Part shown: in pieces, positions 1 through 11,300 of the stretch
How the letters are laid out: each line of letters opens with the position of its first letter
How positions within the stretch are numbered: position 1 is the first letter of the stretch
Source: Phoronis australis
Taxonomy: Eukaryota > Phoronida > Phoronidae
Length of the DNA stretch: 64,000 nt
Direction of reading: 5' to 3'
Assembly (NCBI GenBank): GCA_002633005.1
Contig: NMRA01000275.1
Location: 185,282 to 249,281 of the forward strand
Program-made: the position numbers and the translations under genes
Notes under the pieces: model-generated
The model's input: the letters and a program-made list of their open reading frames with translations, nothing else
Told to the model about the DNA's origin: nothing
The model's database searches: none

Positions 1-650
1 AATCAATTAATGACCTGTAGCAACTGCTACCCAGTCACAACTTGGGCGTATATGTCACTATTTCCAAAGAGAACGTACAAAAAGGCAACGCATACATGTA
101 TACAATGACAAAAGAAAAGAAAATCAGACCTACCTGCTCAGGTATTATTAAGTAAGTAACAAGTGCCAACTTTTTTCGCCTGAGAAATGCCTCATAAATG
201 AACTGATAACTAATTTACTTGCAATGGTGTTAGTCATCAAGAAAACGAACTGGTTCTGAATTCCTATCTCGCCAAATGACGGCCAGAGCAACATGACCTG
301 TGCAAAAAAAACAGTTCTGAGATCAGAGTAAGATCACACGAGCAAAGGAAATGTGTCTCATCCTCTACGCATGAGGCAGACAACAATTACACAAGTGCAC
401 CTCAACCGAAGTAAAAATACCGAAACGACCAGTTTCCAGTCTCAGCCACAAGACTTAACATCTAAATTGATAAAAGAGGGATTTATTTTTTCTAGAAATG
501 CTCATTTAAAATAAACTTCTGTTTAATGATTAGTTTTAAATTTGTGTTTGCTCACAATTTCTGCCCTCTATTCAGACTTGGAAAGATTCATCAGTTTCAT
601 TTGGCATTATTNTTCTTCATATCAGCAAATGTTACAAATGTGGGAAGGTT
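1..650. other. No gene seen
   Basis: AT-rich sequence with no convincing coding frame, splice-bounded exon or known repeat that I can recognise. If the phosphatase gene at 8.2-12.6 kb extends upstream, its earlier exons are not visible here. Confidence 0.4.
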
Positions 651-653
651 TTC

Positions 654-2432
654 ATTTTTATGCGCCCACATATTTATATGTGGACGCACTATGCCGTCAT
701 CGCCGTCCGTCCGTCTGTCCGTCCGTCCGTCTGTACGGCGTCCGTCCGTCCGGCGTCCGCTGCTCTATCTCCAAAACCCTTTGACATACGTTTATGAAAT
801 TCTGTACATATGCCCCTATCGTAGATGGGACGGCATGAGCGAACGGACGGATCCAACTATCGGTGTGCCCCCGAGTGGCAATTTTAGTTTTTACGTATAC
901 CGCTATATCTTCAAAAGTGTTCAACGTATTTTCATAACATTTGCCATATAGGCATCTATTAGTGAGATGACGCTATCCGCCCGTTTTCGGATGGATTCAA
1001 CGCAGGTTGCGCTACCCAGTAGCCATTTTTGCTGCTTTCGAGTCTGTTTTTGGCGTCCACCCCTCTATCAACCAAACCGCTCTTAGGATGATTGTGGAAA
1101 TTAGAATGTATGTTCTAACCATGAAGAGGACGGCTGACGATGATTTTCCGACGATTTCGAATACTGTGGCGTCTCCTAGTGGCAGTTTTTTGCGCCCATG
1201 GCTGTATCTCCTAAACTGTTGGCTGGATCTTTACTAAATTCAGCAAGACAAGTGTATTTATATGATGTTCACAATGGATGACGACGACGACTTTCGGTCG
1301 GATCTGACTACCGGTGTGATCCCTAGTGGCAGTTTTTGTTTTTTTTTACGTTTACCTCTGTATCTTCAAATGTCCTCAACGTATATGCATAAAATTTGGA
1401 ATATAGGCATCTATTAGTGATATGACGCTATCCTCCTATTTTCGTATGGATTCGATGTTGTTTGCACCATCTAGTGGCCATTTTTACTGTTTGTAGTCTG
1501 TTTTGGCGTCCATCACTCTATCAACCAAACCGCTGATTTTGAAAATTGGCATGTACACTGTATGTTCTTACTACGAAGCTGACGATGATTTTTCGACGAC
1601 TTCGACTCCTGTGGCGCTTCCTAGTGGCAGTATCTCCTAAACCGTTTGCAGCATCTTTGCTAAATTTAGCAAGTGTATTTATATGATGTTGACAAGGGAT
1701 GACAACAGCTTTCCGACGGATCTGACTACCAGTATGCCCCCTGTTGCAATTTTCATTTTTAGGCTTACCTCTGTATCTTCAAAGGTCCTCAACGGATTAT
1801 CAGAAAGTTTGGAATATAGGCATTTATTTGTGAGATGATGCTATCCTCCCGCTTTGGGATGGAATCAAGGTACTTTGTGCCACCTAGTGGTCATTTTTTC
1901 TGTTTTCGAGTCCTATTTTTAGCGTCCACCCCTCCATCAACCAAACCATTCTAAGAATGATTTTAAAAATTGGCGTATGTGTTTTCAGTGTGAAGAGAAC
2001 GGTTGACGATGACGAATTCGACTACTGTGGCGCCTCCTAGTGGTAGTTTTGTTTTGGTTTGCGTCCATACCTCCATCTCCTAAACTCACTGCAGGATCTT
2101 TATTAAATTTAGTAATTGTATTTATATGAAGCTAACAACAGACGACGACGTCTTTCACACGGATCCTATGAACGCTGTCTCATCGTGGCAATTTCATTTT
2201 GTTTTCCTTTGTTTCTCTTAAGTTTCTTAACATATTTTTGTGAAATTTAATATATAGCTTTTCATTAAAAAAGCAATGACATGTCTCCATTTTCAGATGC
2301 ATTGGATGTTTTTTCGCCATTTAGTGGCTATTTTATGAAACAAATAAACAACCCTAGAAACACTCCATTTGCGGTTCATTCGTGGGCGAATTTCTACGCT
2401 CCGCGTTGCTGTTGTTCCTGTGTTGGATTATA
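654..2432 (+). repeat. Family A repeat, long copy 1
   Basis: The left end is a hairpin (TGCGCCCACAT, short loop, ATGTGGACGCA at about 660-690). The right end is TTCGTGGGCGAATTTC followed by GCTCCGCGTTGCT near 2382-2410. The inside is built of diverged units that keep returning to the same phrases: CCTAGTGGCAGTTTT, CTATCAACCAAACCG, GGAATATAGGCATCTATT, and a (GAC)n-rich stretch. Open frames here are short and lack codon conservation between units, so I see no protein. Other copies lie at 12848-14325 (+), 32176-33362 (-) and 44424-45108 (-). The class is unknown; a non-autonomous element with terminal hairpins is likely. A single N lies just upstream at 612. Confidence 0.7.
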
Positions 2433-2439
2433 GACGCCA

Positions 2440-4632
2440 ATGAAAAGAACATGGTCAATATATGATTTACCTTTTCGGAAACCGTTTTGCTTCTCAGCAA
2501 GCATCCTATACTTCTCAACATAAAACGATACTCTAGCATTCAGAATACCGCAATATTTTTTTTAAACACAAGAAAGCAAGCCGATTACCCTGTAATTTAC
2601 ACGAGGATCTTTATCTGAACCTTTCGAAACAGGAATAATATTGGTTTTCAATCACACTTAGGGGACATACCGCTAATTAAAAATAGCTTGAAACAGGTTA
2701 GATATTATAATTTTCTGAACTTCTTGCACAGTAATGCCAGAGTTCAGTTCGTCATTGCATATGTAATAACATGGGCGGCACAGCACTGAAATAAATGGGG
2801 GGGCTATAGCCACCAATTCCCCTATGGTGCGCCGCCCATGAATCAGGGGACGGCATTAAACTTTTAACATTATTCTTTTGACCTTTTAAAATTTATCATC
2901 AAATGACAATTCCGGAGCAAAATCGGAGTAAAGCGATTGATACTCAGTCCTTCATTAAGTACAAAATTCAGATTCGTGCGAACTGAATTATCTTCATCAT
3001 CAACCTCGAAAGGCACAGTTTTATTACTTCGTGGACCCAGTTTCTTGATATGGTCCCAGAATACCTGCAACTTTTGAGTATTGAGATTTTCGATCTTTTG
3101 TATTAAGCTTTTGTTAGAAGTTCTCTCAGTTTTCAAGTTTGTCGAAATTGTTTTGGACAATAATAAACATTTTTCTAAATAACTTCTTTACTGCACTATT
3201 CCCTTTACATTTCGAAAATTCTTTTTCCTTCTGGCACATTTATGTCCATGATGCAGATAAATGTGCATTCCAGTATTCCAGTAATGGCTGCCGCAAATTC
3301 TGTTGACCTCATGACTTTCTCAAGTAAAGGAACACACGTATCATAACGGCGATGATGAGTGTCGTTTGCCACCTCCTCACCAAGCGCGTTATCAAGCCGG
3401 ACGCAGTGACGAACCCTGAGTTCAAGGGTAAACAATGAAGGACCAGGAGCTTTGCATCTTTCGTTCACTAGATGCTTGAAGTTTAGCATCTCAATAAGCT
3501 TATTTGTGTTCAGAACTTGGAAGCGCCCACAATCGCCAAAACAAACGTGGGTGTTATAAAATAATCAACGACTGCCTCCCGTTCAATAATGCTAGGACTT
3601 CGCTAAAAAGCAAGAATTCGCGAGATTGCGTGAGATATTGCCGTGTATTTTAAATGAGAACACGCGACTTTGGCTAGATTTTAGCTAGGTCATAGAGTAG
3701 GTCCTAGCGTTTCTGAACGCATGCCTGACTTACCCCTACCGGAAACAGGTGAGTTCACCACTTACAAGGTTGACCTTCCCATTTATAACACACACATTAG
3801 AGTCCAAAAGGAAATCAATTAGAGATGTATCATGTGAATTAACGGGAGCATCGTCAATTACATTCCTTTGAGTAATATGATCAATTCCCTCAATTACGTC
3901 ATTGAGTGAGGCCACTCTTGCATTAAAATCGCCGCAGATAACTATTCTATTAGCATCGACTGCAGAGTTATATTGTTGCGTCAACGGATGAGAAAAAATT
4001 GGCTGCTATTTTGGCCGCGGGATGACCACTCAGGTGACATGTAACTAACAAAAGTAATAATAGTGTAAGCTGACACTTGTGTTTCAACTGTACACAGAGT
4101 ATGCTTTCAAAGGACTTGTCCACTACAGTAATATGATAACCATTGTATAAGTACACTTACATCCCCAGAACCCCTGCGAGCTTTGTTATGTAACAATAAA
4201 CGATTTGTGCCTACCATGAATAACCTTCAAGTGTGGGACTGATAGAATCACTTTTAAGTGAGTTTCAGTTACTGCAACAACATCTGCATTCAGGTGACAC
4301 AACATATCAGATCTTAGAACCGAGTTCTGATCAGAACAGCTATTTACATTCCACAGTGCTATAGACAAAATAGGGCTGTCAAGATCATGTGACTGAGTAT
4401 CGTTATTTCTTGCATTCTGTTGTTGTGCGTTTCTATTCCTGTCACTTTTCTCTATACGACCACTACCAGTAAAGTAAAACTTTTCTCTAGACCAAGCTCC
4501 TTCAGCAACTCCCTCATGTGTACCAGGTGTCCCAAAAAAATTCTCGGCAACGGATAAACCGATTTTTTCAAATTTCTTACTGATCAACCTTTCGTGTCTT
4601 AGCTTCTGGACTGTACATAGCAATAGAAACAT
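2440..4632 (-). mobile_element. Decayed LINE (non-LTR retrotransposon), EN to RT
   Basis: Read on the minus strand, three frame-broken pieces follow the order of an APE-type LINE ORF2. The first (4440-3736) is an endonuclease: a start like LWNVNS, then ADVVAVTETHLK, then the ICGDFNARV metal-binding motif. The second (3160-2870) is the EN-RT linker with FWDHIKKLGPRSNK. The third (about 2770-2440) is the start of reverse transcriptase: IIPVSKGSDKDPR, NYRVIGLLS, then AEKQNGFRKGKS and YIDHVLF. Stops and frameshifts break every piece, so the copy is dead. The 94-aa open frame at 3205-3489 sits between EN and linker and is unassigned. Clade assignment is not possible by eye. Confidence 0.8.
2770..2840. 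repeat. Short foldback element inside LINE
   Basis: CATGGGCGGCACAGC at the left and GGTGCGCCGCCCATG at the right are near-perfect inverted repeats enclosing about 40 bp. It interrupts the RT part of the LINE relic, so it is younger than that copy. It looks like a miniature TIR element. Confidence 0.6.
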
Positions 4633-4649
4633 TTCCCTGTGTCGATCAC

Positions 4650-5070
4650 AGCATCGGAAAATAACGGTGGAAATTATGCTGATTTGCAGAACTTGAAGTA
4701 AGGACTATCGCAAAGCAGAAGTTTTAACGCGGTCGGCGAACGCTGCGAGCAGACGATTGCTTCAGTAAAAAAACACATACTCGTTATTAGGTCTTGATTT
4801 CCTGTAAAGACCTTAGATCCCAGGGTAGATATAGTGTATACATCCATAACGAAACGTTTTTGTTGGATTTGAATTAAATTTTGCAGATTTTACTACCCAA
4901 AAATAGCCGCCTGATCACCGTGCGTCGGAATTTTCATCGGTAAATCTTTTCTGTTTTTAGAGCAGTAAAACTGATTTTTCAGGAACGATGCCTTGAGTTA
5001 ATGATTTAGGTAACCCAAATGATTGAGCCCAATAACATTTGGCGTTGTACACGCGAATTTACACCACTAC
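4650..5070. other. No gene seen
   Basis: About 420 bases between the LINE relic and the next repeat. It may include LINE 5' leader sequence. No coding or RNA feature was recognised. Confidence 0.35.
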
Positions 5071-5071
5071 C

Positions 5072-5229
5072 CAGGGGCGGATCCAGGATTTTGAGTTGGT
5101 GGGGCAGGGCAACATATTAGCCAGGATTTTGTCCGTCAGACTTTCGCACCTCCGAAATGCCTAATGGAATCTGGGAGAATTTTAGGGGGGGAGTATGGCC
5201 CCCTTGGCCCCCCTCTAAATCCGCCACTG
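5072..5229. repeat. Family B short TIR element (GGCGGATC ends)
   Basis: The left end is CAGGGGCGGATCCAGG and the right end is AAATCCGCCACTG, which are imperfect inverted repeats about 158 bp apart with G-runs and C-runs inside. A closely similar copy is at 61631-61787. Related ends occur at 15384, 15923, 16765 and around 51926-52157. This is probably a MITE-like non-autonomous DNA element. Confidence 0.7.
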
Positions 5230-5474
5230 CCACCAGACTGCATGCACACCAACCATGAAATACATGTACGGCTTCTACCGTTGAATACGGCTTCTACCGT
5301 GATATACGGATTGGCTCTACTTTCCCGTACATCACAGTTGAATACGTCACATATACAATGGCCATTTTCATATATATGGGATAAATATAGATTATTACAT
5401 GGCGAAGTTGGTATTCCCCCGGTGTCTAGAGCCCGAGTGGATTTTGGAGAATTATCGTTCGAGGGGCGTCAGGC

Positions 5475-6284
5475 TGGCCAGTTCCTTTGTCTCTCACACT
5501 CCCATTCATGCCAGATTGCCAATCAACTCCAATTCTTCCAAGTGATCTAGTACGTTGACACTTCAGGTATTTGACAATATCTTTGTTGTAAGTAACACAG
5601 CGGCTCGCTGGCTTTGCCATTTTCCTTCAGAGCGTGACCTATTTTCATGAACCTCATTCCGTTTCTTAGCTAAATGTCAATAACGCAATATTTCGCTAAA
5701 AGAACGCTCGACGCAATTCTGGTTATCTTGAATAAATCTTAGTATGATTTTTTATTACGATTTACTTCCAATTTGGATCGTATCATTTTCTGCTTTGCCG
5801 CCCTCTGTTGGCGGCAGGATGATACAGGTGAAAGTGGTAAAAGTGCCTTCGCTTAAGTGTAAATTCGAGAATTAAAAAAGGTGCTGTCCACGGAAATAAC
5901 GATATCTTGTCAAAGACGAGAGCTGTAGCTATCACTGTGTGGGTGGTGTGCGTTTTTTGCGCGCTTGAATTACATAGGCCTCTATATAGGTCTAAATGGG
6001 TAACTGTATTTGGCCCGTGGAGGCAAGGTATTCAAAAGTTCCTTAAAAATATCAAAATACGTCATTCTGAATTATTTTTGGCATTCTCAATTACAAAAAG
6101 AATAGTTGTGTATAACTCAATCAATTTTTTATTTTTTAAACGCCCACGAAGTGGTTTAATTCCCATGGAAACATAGGGCATTTTCAACGGCCGCGCACAA
6201 GGGGTTAGGCCATTTTTTCACCCGATTTAGTTGTTCGTTATATATTTACAAACAGACGAATGACAAAGCTAATTTTCATATTTT
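5475..6284. repeat. Direct duplication, copy A (810 bp)
   Basis: Nearly identical to 6286-7095. The two differ by about five single bases and two compensating 2-base indels. The copies abut at a single ambiguous base (N at 6285). On the minus strand each contains an ATG-led segment beginning MAKPASRCVTYNKDIVKYLK. In this copy a 2-base deletion shifts the downstream frame relative to copy B. Confidence 0.9.
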
Positions 6285-6285
6285 N

Positions 6286-7095
6286 TGGCCAGTTCCTTTG
6301 TCTCTCACACTCCCATTCGTGCCAGATTGCCAATCAACTCCAATTCTTCCAAGTGATCTAGTACGTTGACACTTTTCAGGTATTTGACAATATCTTTGTT
6401 GTAAGTAACACAGCGGCTCGCTGGCTTTGCCATTTTCCTTCAGAGCGTGACCTGTTTTCATGAACCTCATTCCGTTTCTTAGCTAAATGTCAATAACGCA
6501 ATATTTCGCTAAAAGAACGCTCGACGCAATTCTGGTTATCTTGAATAAATCTTAGTATGATTTTTTATTACGATTTACTTCCAATCTGGATCGTATCATT
6601 TTCTGCTTTGCCGCCCTCTGTTGGCGGCAGGATGATACAGGTGAAAGTGGTGAAAGTGCCTTCGCTAAAGTGTAAATTCGAGAATTAAAAAAGGTGCTGT
6701 CCACGGAAATAACGATATCTTGTCAAAGACGAGAGCTGTAGCTATCACTGTGTGGGTGGTGTGCGTTTTTTGCGCTTGAATTACATAGGCCTCTATATAG
6801 GTCTAAATGGGTAACTGTATTTGGCCCGTGGAGGCAAGGTATTCAAAAGTTCCTTAAAAATATCAAAATACGTCATTCTGAATTATTTTTGGCATTCTCA
6901 ATTACAAAAAGAATAGTTGTGTATAACTCAATCAATTTTTTATTTTTTAAACGCCCACGAAGTGGTTTAATTCCCATGGAAACATAGGGCATTTTCAACG
7001 GCCGCGCACAAGGGGTTAGGCCATTTTTTCACCCGATTTAGTTGTTCGTTATATATTTACAAACAGACGAATGACAAAGCTAATTTTCATATTTT
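6286..7095. repeat. Direct duplication, copy B (810 bp)
   Basis: Second copy of the 810-bp unit. Divergence from copy A is about 1 percent, which is in the range of allelic variation in outbred marine animals. With the N at the join, this suggests two haplotypes placed end to end during assembly rather than a true tandem duplication. The sequence on the right (from 7096) differs from the sequence that follows copy A. Confidence 0.85.
6310..6435 (-). CDS. Possible small exon or chance ORF (42 aa)
   Basis: In copy B the minus strand reads MAKPASRCVTYNKDIVKYLK followed by about 22 residues rich in Leu and Glu, predicted helical, ending at a stop. The context ATGGGAGT then GTGAGA could also be a splice donor just before that stop. 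In copy A a 2-base deletion breaks the frame. I recognise no family and see no downstream exon, so this may be chance. Confidence 0.2.
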
Positions 7096-7137
7096 TGTAG
7101 CTAATTCACCCCAAGTGATATATGTACTATATGAAAT

Positions 7138-8146
7138 TTAAAATTCGTGACATGTCATGGTCCCATGATATTGCAAATTGACTGACATTCTCATGCAGTG
7201 ACTCTTAAAGCTCCGAGAATTTTCAAACGAAAGATATCCCGTTCGAAATACCTGATCGATAGTATTGTCAACAATATTTGAACGGGGCATTTTCTTTTTG
7301 TGGAGTGTTTGAAAGTGATTTTTAATGGATCCATTTCGCAAATGCATAGATAACAGGCGACATAATGTGCAAGTTGTATAGCCAACGTATCTTGAGCAAT
7401 TAGTGTTAGAACGAATACATTCGTTGTGAGGGCAAATGAACTGATAAATCAAGTCAGTTTTGGTCAACATTCAGACTGACTTTGTGCGCATTTTGTTTTT
7501 AAACACAAGATCTTTAGTTTTATGGTTTTGGTAATATATAATTAACGAAAGGCTATCTTATGGTTTAATGATCTTAACATCGTTATGGATGATCCGTTTT
7601 AAAACTCTTTCATCTTCAATATAACGTGAATGGAATTGGTTGCGGTAGAATAGTTTCTTGGTACAACCACCTATTTGTTTTAAACACACAGGCTTGTGTA
7701 AGCAGCTTATGAAAAGCTTCATATTCTCATCAATAAACGTATAACTGTAACTGATATTTATCATAATTTGATTGATGCGGTTACACTCAGTGTTAAAGGT
7801 TTCCCAATCTCAGCATGCATTATGCTCATTTCAAGAAACTCGTCAAAACAGAGAGCCTATATCTCAGAGGACATTTGCTGGTTTCGTGAAAACAAACCCC
7901 ATTATATGTTGGCTTCCTATATACAGAGGTTTTAATGCCAGATTCATCATAATCAACAAGCCTCGGAATTTTGACGAAATGTCCAAGAAGTTTTGCCCAT
8001 GTCATAAACATGAGACTCGTGTAAGATTCTCTATATGTGTTCGGATATAAGGCCTTATATTTGTGATGGTTGCTATGTTTTTTTTCTGAGAATGTGTCAC
8101 TTTGTATATTAGGTGTTACGATATGAGTACAGTGTTGAGTGTTCAA
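7138..8146 (-). mobile_element. Decayed Penelope-like retroelement (RT end + GIY-YIG)
   Basis: Three frame-broken segments on the minus strand follow Penelope-like order. 8146-7826 is the C-terminal reverse transcriptase region with TSVYRKPTYNG and a following CPLRYRLSVLTSFL. 7800-7558 is the thumb and linker with WETFNTECNRI and ERVLKRIIHNDVK. 7470-7138 is the GIY-YIG-type endonuclease with LIYQFICPHNEC, RYVGYTTCTLCR and NGSIKNHFQTLH. TSVYRKPT and the CPH...YIG layout are typical of this group. It lies just upstream of, and opposite to, the phosphatase exon at 8184. Stops and frameshifts mean it is inactive. Confidence 0.82.
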
Positions 8147-8183
8147 CGTGTGTCTTAACGCGATGTCATGTTTTATTTTACAG

Positions 8184-8309
8184 ACGCTTTATGAATATTG
8201 GCCACTTCACGGTGATGATATGTTCGGTCCGTTTCACGTCGAAACTGTTCACTGGGATGATCTGGGAGACATTTCGATCAAAACATTTAAAGTTGTTGAT
8301 GTCCAAAAG
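8184..8309 (+). CDS. RPTP D2 exon a
   Basis: Acceptor TTTTATTTTACAG, donor AAAAG|GTGTGAG; 126 bp, 42 codons, phase 0 at its 3' end. It encodes YEYWPLHGDDMFGPFHVE and ends KVVDVQK. The YWP...YGP-type segment is diagnostic of PTP domains. Confidence 0.85.
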
Positions 8310-11300
8310 GTGTGAGTTTTGTCAATGCATTACTTGTGGTTGGGAGGTCTAAAAAGAGTTGCACCGTAGTTTCCATTTTCTCTTCTAGATAGGTCTGTGT
8401 TATGTGATGTCACGTGACATCAGTCTTTAAGTTAGTTTACTGCTGGTTCTCAAACCTTCTACATTTGAGTGATCACCATGCCCACAGGCACTGCTTGCAG
8501 TGGTTGATTTTGCCGGCTCCGTCGGGTAAACTTGTAAAATCATCTGATCAGTTCTAGATCCCGATTTCCGGCTTATGTATTAATTAGAAATCGTAGCTGG
8601 TTCACCCATCGGAAATAGTGAAGTCAATCATGTGCAGCCAATGTCACACAAGCATAACACTTAGTTTTGGTCAACCACGAGCGTTTTTTTTTCTCATCAC
8701 TTTGAAAATTAAAAGCGTGTAATTGAAATCATTGAGCTGCACTGCTATTGAATAAACATTTTCGCAGAGAACTAAGAGACAAATTTGAAGTTTTGAAATG
8801 CGCCTACGCTTACATATCAGATCGCAGCTTAAGATAGTAAAATATCTCACCCAATCACCTCGTTTTCGACATTCATACAACAAGCAGAATATGCACATTC
8901 TCAGCAGCAAAACCACGGTGGTGCAGCAATGAATTCCTTTCTACTGCGGCATCAGCGGCAACGAGGAAGCAGACAGACTCTCCAAGGCAGAAAGCAAACT
9001 GGAGCAGACGGCGCTCCCATCATCGTATAGAGAAGTAAACCCCTCCTACGAAGTCACTTTAGCATCGCCTGAAAATCTCTGCTCACACAGACGAGTGCCC
9101 ATGTGGCACTGGCTCCGAGATACCTGAGCATTCACTGCTGAGCAGCCCTACCTTTGACACCCTAAGGGCCAGACATGGCCCAGTCTTGTGGAACTCAAAG
9201 TAAAACTGTGGGGCCCGACAGCATCATTGCGGCGAACCGCAGACTTTTCCCAGAAAACCAGAATAAACTGAAGAAGTTTTCGACATGGGGTTAGACTAAT
9301 TTCAAAAACAGAACTCTAGATAGTTCTATGTGTTTTGAAAATTTAATAATATTGCTCCCTCTATTGGGAATAGTTGAAATTGCCATCGTCACAGATATAC
9401 TTGCATACACACGTTCATTCCTTTGAAAACGACTGAGGAGGTTTTAAAAAATCTTGACTTAGGGTTAAATGGCTGAAATGCGTGGGCACAAGTGCATTAG
9501 AACGATTTCCATTATGTTTAGAATCACCAATGGTCCACCAATGCCGAAACCATTTCCAGGTGGTATCTAAAGAATTGATTGTTGGAAATTGTTGAAATTT
9601 GACGAATGATTACTTGATTTGAATGTAGATCGAGGCATAAGTTGATTTTCGGATCGACTTGGCAACCTTAGCTGGTGCCCATTTCAAATTTCCATGAGAT
9701 ATTCCTTGTCAAAAAGCGTATCCGGATGATATCTAAAGAATGACGAAAGATGTTATATGAATGTATGTGTGAATGTATGTGTGCATGCATGCAGCATGCA
9801 TGTATATATTTATATTTGATTTTATTTGATGTTAGTTTATAAAAGTAAGGTGCCAGTTTTTTTTTTCAATCCAACTGATTCCAGCTACCTGGTGTGGTCA
9901 AACTAGTTTTAACAACTTGAAAATTGTTCCATTGTACCTTATCTGAAGCTGATAAGTAGGAACATGGCGTTTGCGCTGCACTATAGGCACATATCTAAGC
10001 TTAGTGTAATTACTACTGTTACATCCTGTAGGATGGGGTGGACTTCAAGGAGATAAAACAGTACCAGGTGAAGAATTGGTTAAATGCGACGTCAGTGCCC
10101 TCTGTGGACACTCTTCTGAAGCTTCTTGGGCTTGTCAAGACATGGCAGCACAAGTCCGGAAACAACCCCATCGTCGTTCATTGCACGTGAGTCACCGCCC
10201 AGTTGCATGCATAGAGTGTACCGACCTTGTAATCGGCTTTTTAATTTTGTTTCACAATCGGCAGTCTGTGACATGATGGCTGATTATTACTTCACTGTTC
10301 ATAAACTAGCCACTGTCAATGTGCCGGTGCGGAATTATCCGATGAGTTACGGATGGACAGCAATTGCTGGTTTATCACGGAAGGTTACAAATAAGTGAGT
10401 TATTGATGTCGTGACCTTTCGTGACAAATCGGTAATTTGTGTTTGGCACATTGGCAGTACGCAGCGGTTTTTTGGGAAGATTTTTGTGCTTTGACCGCGA
10501 ATTTGTTGCAAACTCGCTGGAGCAGGACAAAGTAAATGCTATCAGAAGAAAGAACAATTGTTCATGGTTTGTTGAGCCCCTGTCTTGTGTAAATTTATTA
10601 AGTTATGTGTTTGGTGTGGACGGCTGAAGTGAAGCACAGGTCGAAATTCCAAGTCCCGAGTGTCATTACCTGTGAGTATGATTGGATTGGAGACGAACAG
10701 AAGCTGAGGACGCCTGTGAGAAAAACAAGGTTTTGGATCCTTGAGATAGTGAGGTATTGCTAGATTATAAACAGGCAACAACTCACAGCGACACAGGCTC
10801 TGTTTGAATTTGTGTGTCGTATTTTGACCTATTCACGTATGACGACAATTATTCTTTGTGTACCTGATTTTGCAGAAATGGCTCTGACCGTACAGGTGTG
10901 TTCTGTGCAACTGCTACGTTGTGTGAGCAACTCGAAACCAGCCGTGTCGTCGACGTCTTCCATACTTGTAAGCAGCTGAGAGTATTTCGACCACAATTCA
11001 TCACCTGCCTGGTAAACGCTTTGTACTACCTTGAATCAGATTCTGTTTACACTGCCAACGATCTCCAAATAATCTGGGAGTTTTATTTCCAGCTATTTTC
11101 AAGATATTAACGGTCCCAATTCGTGTTGGTATGTCTTTTCCTTCTATAGCCTGAGGTGGTGTTTTTTTTAATACACGCCAACGATATGCCCTTACAAAAA
11201 TGAACTTAAGTTTTTCGCTGAAAACTTAAGTTTTTGGCGAAAAAACTTAAGTTTTTGGAAAATAACTTAAGTTTTAGAGGAAAAACTTAAGTTCTTCCGA

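Noticed and set aside
5907-6176. 89-codon open frame in the duplicated unit
   Set aside because: It is not kept intact in copy B (2-base indel) and has no known motif.
11012-11110. Read-through of phosphatase exon c to the stop at 11108
   Set aside because: The frame continues past the GTAAACG donor, but the residues do not match PTP domains, whereas splicing to 12524 restores EQYSFCY exactly.
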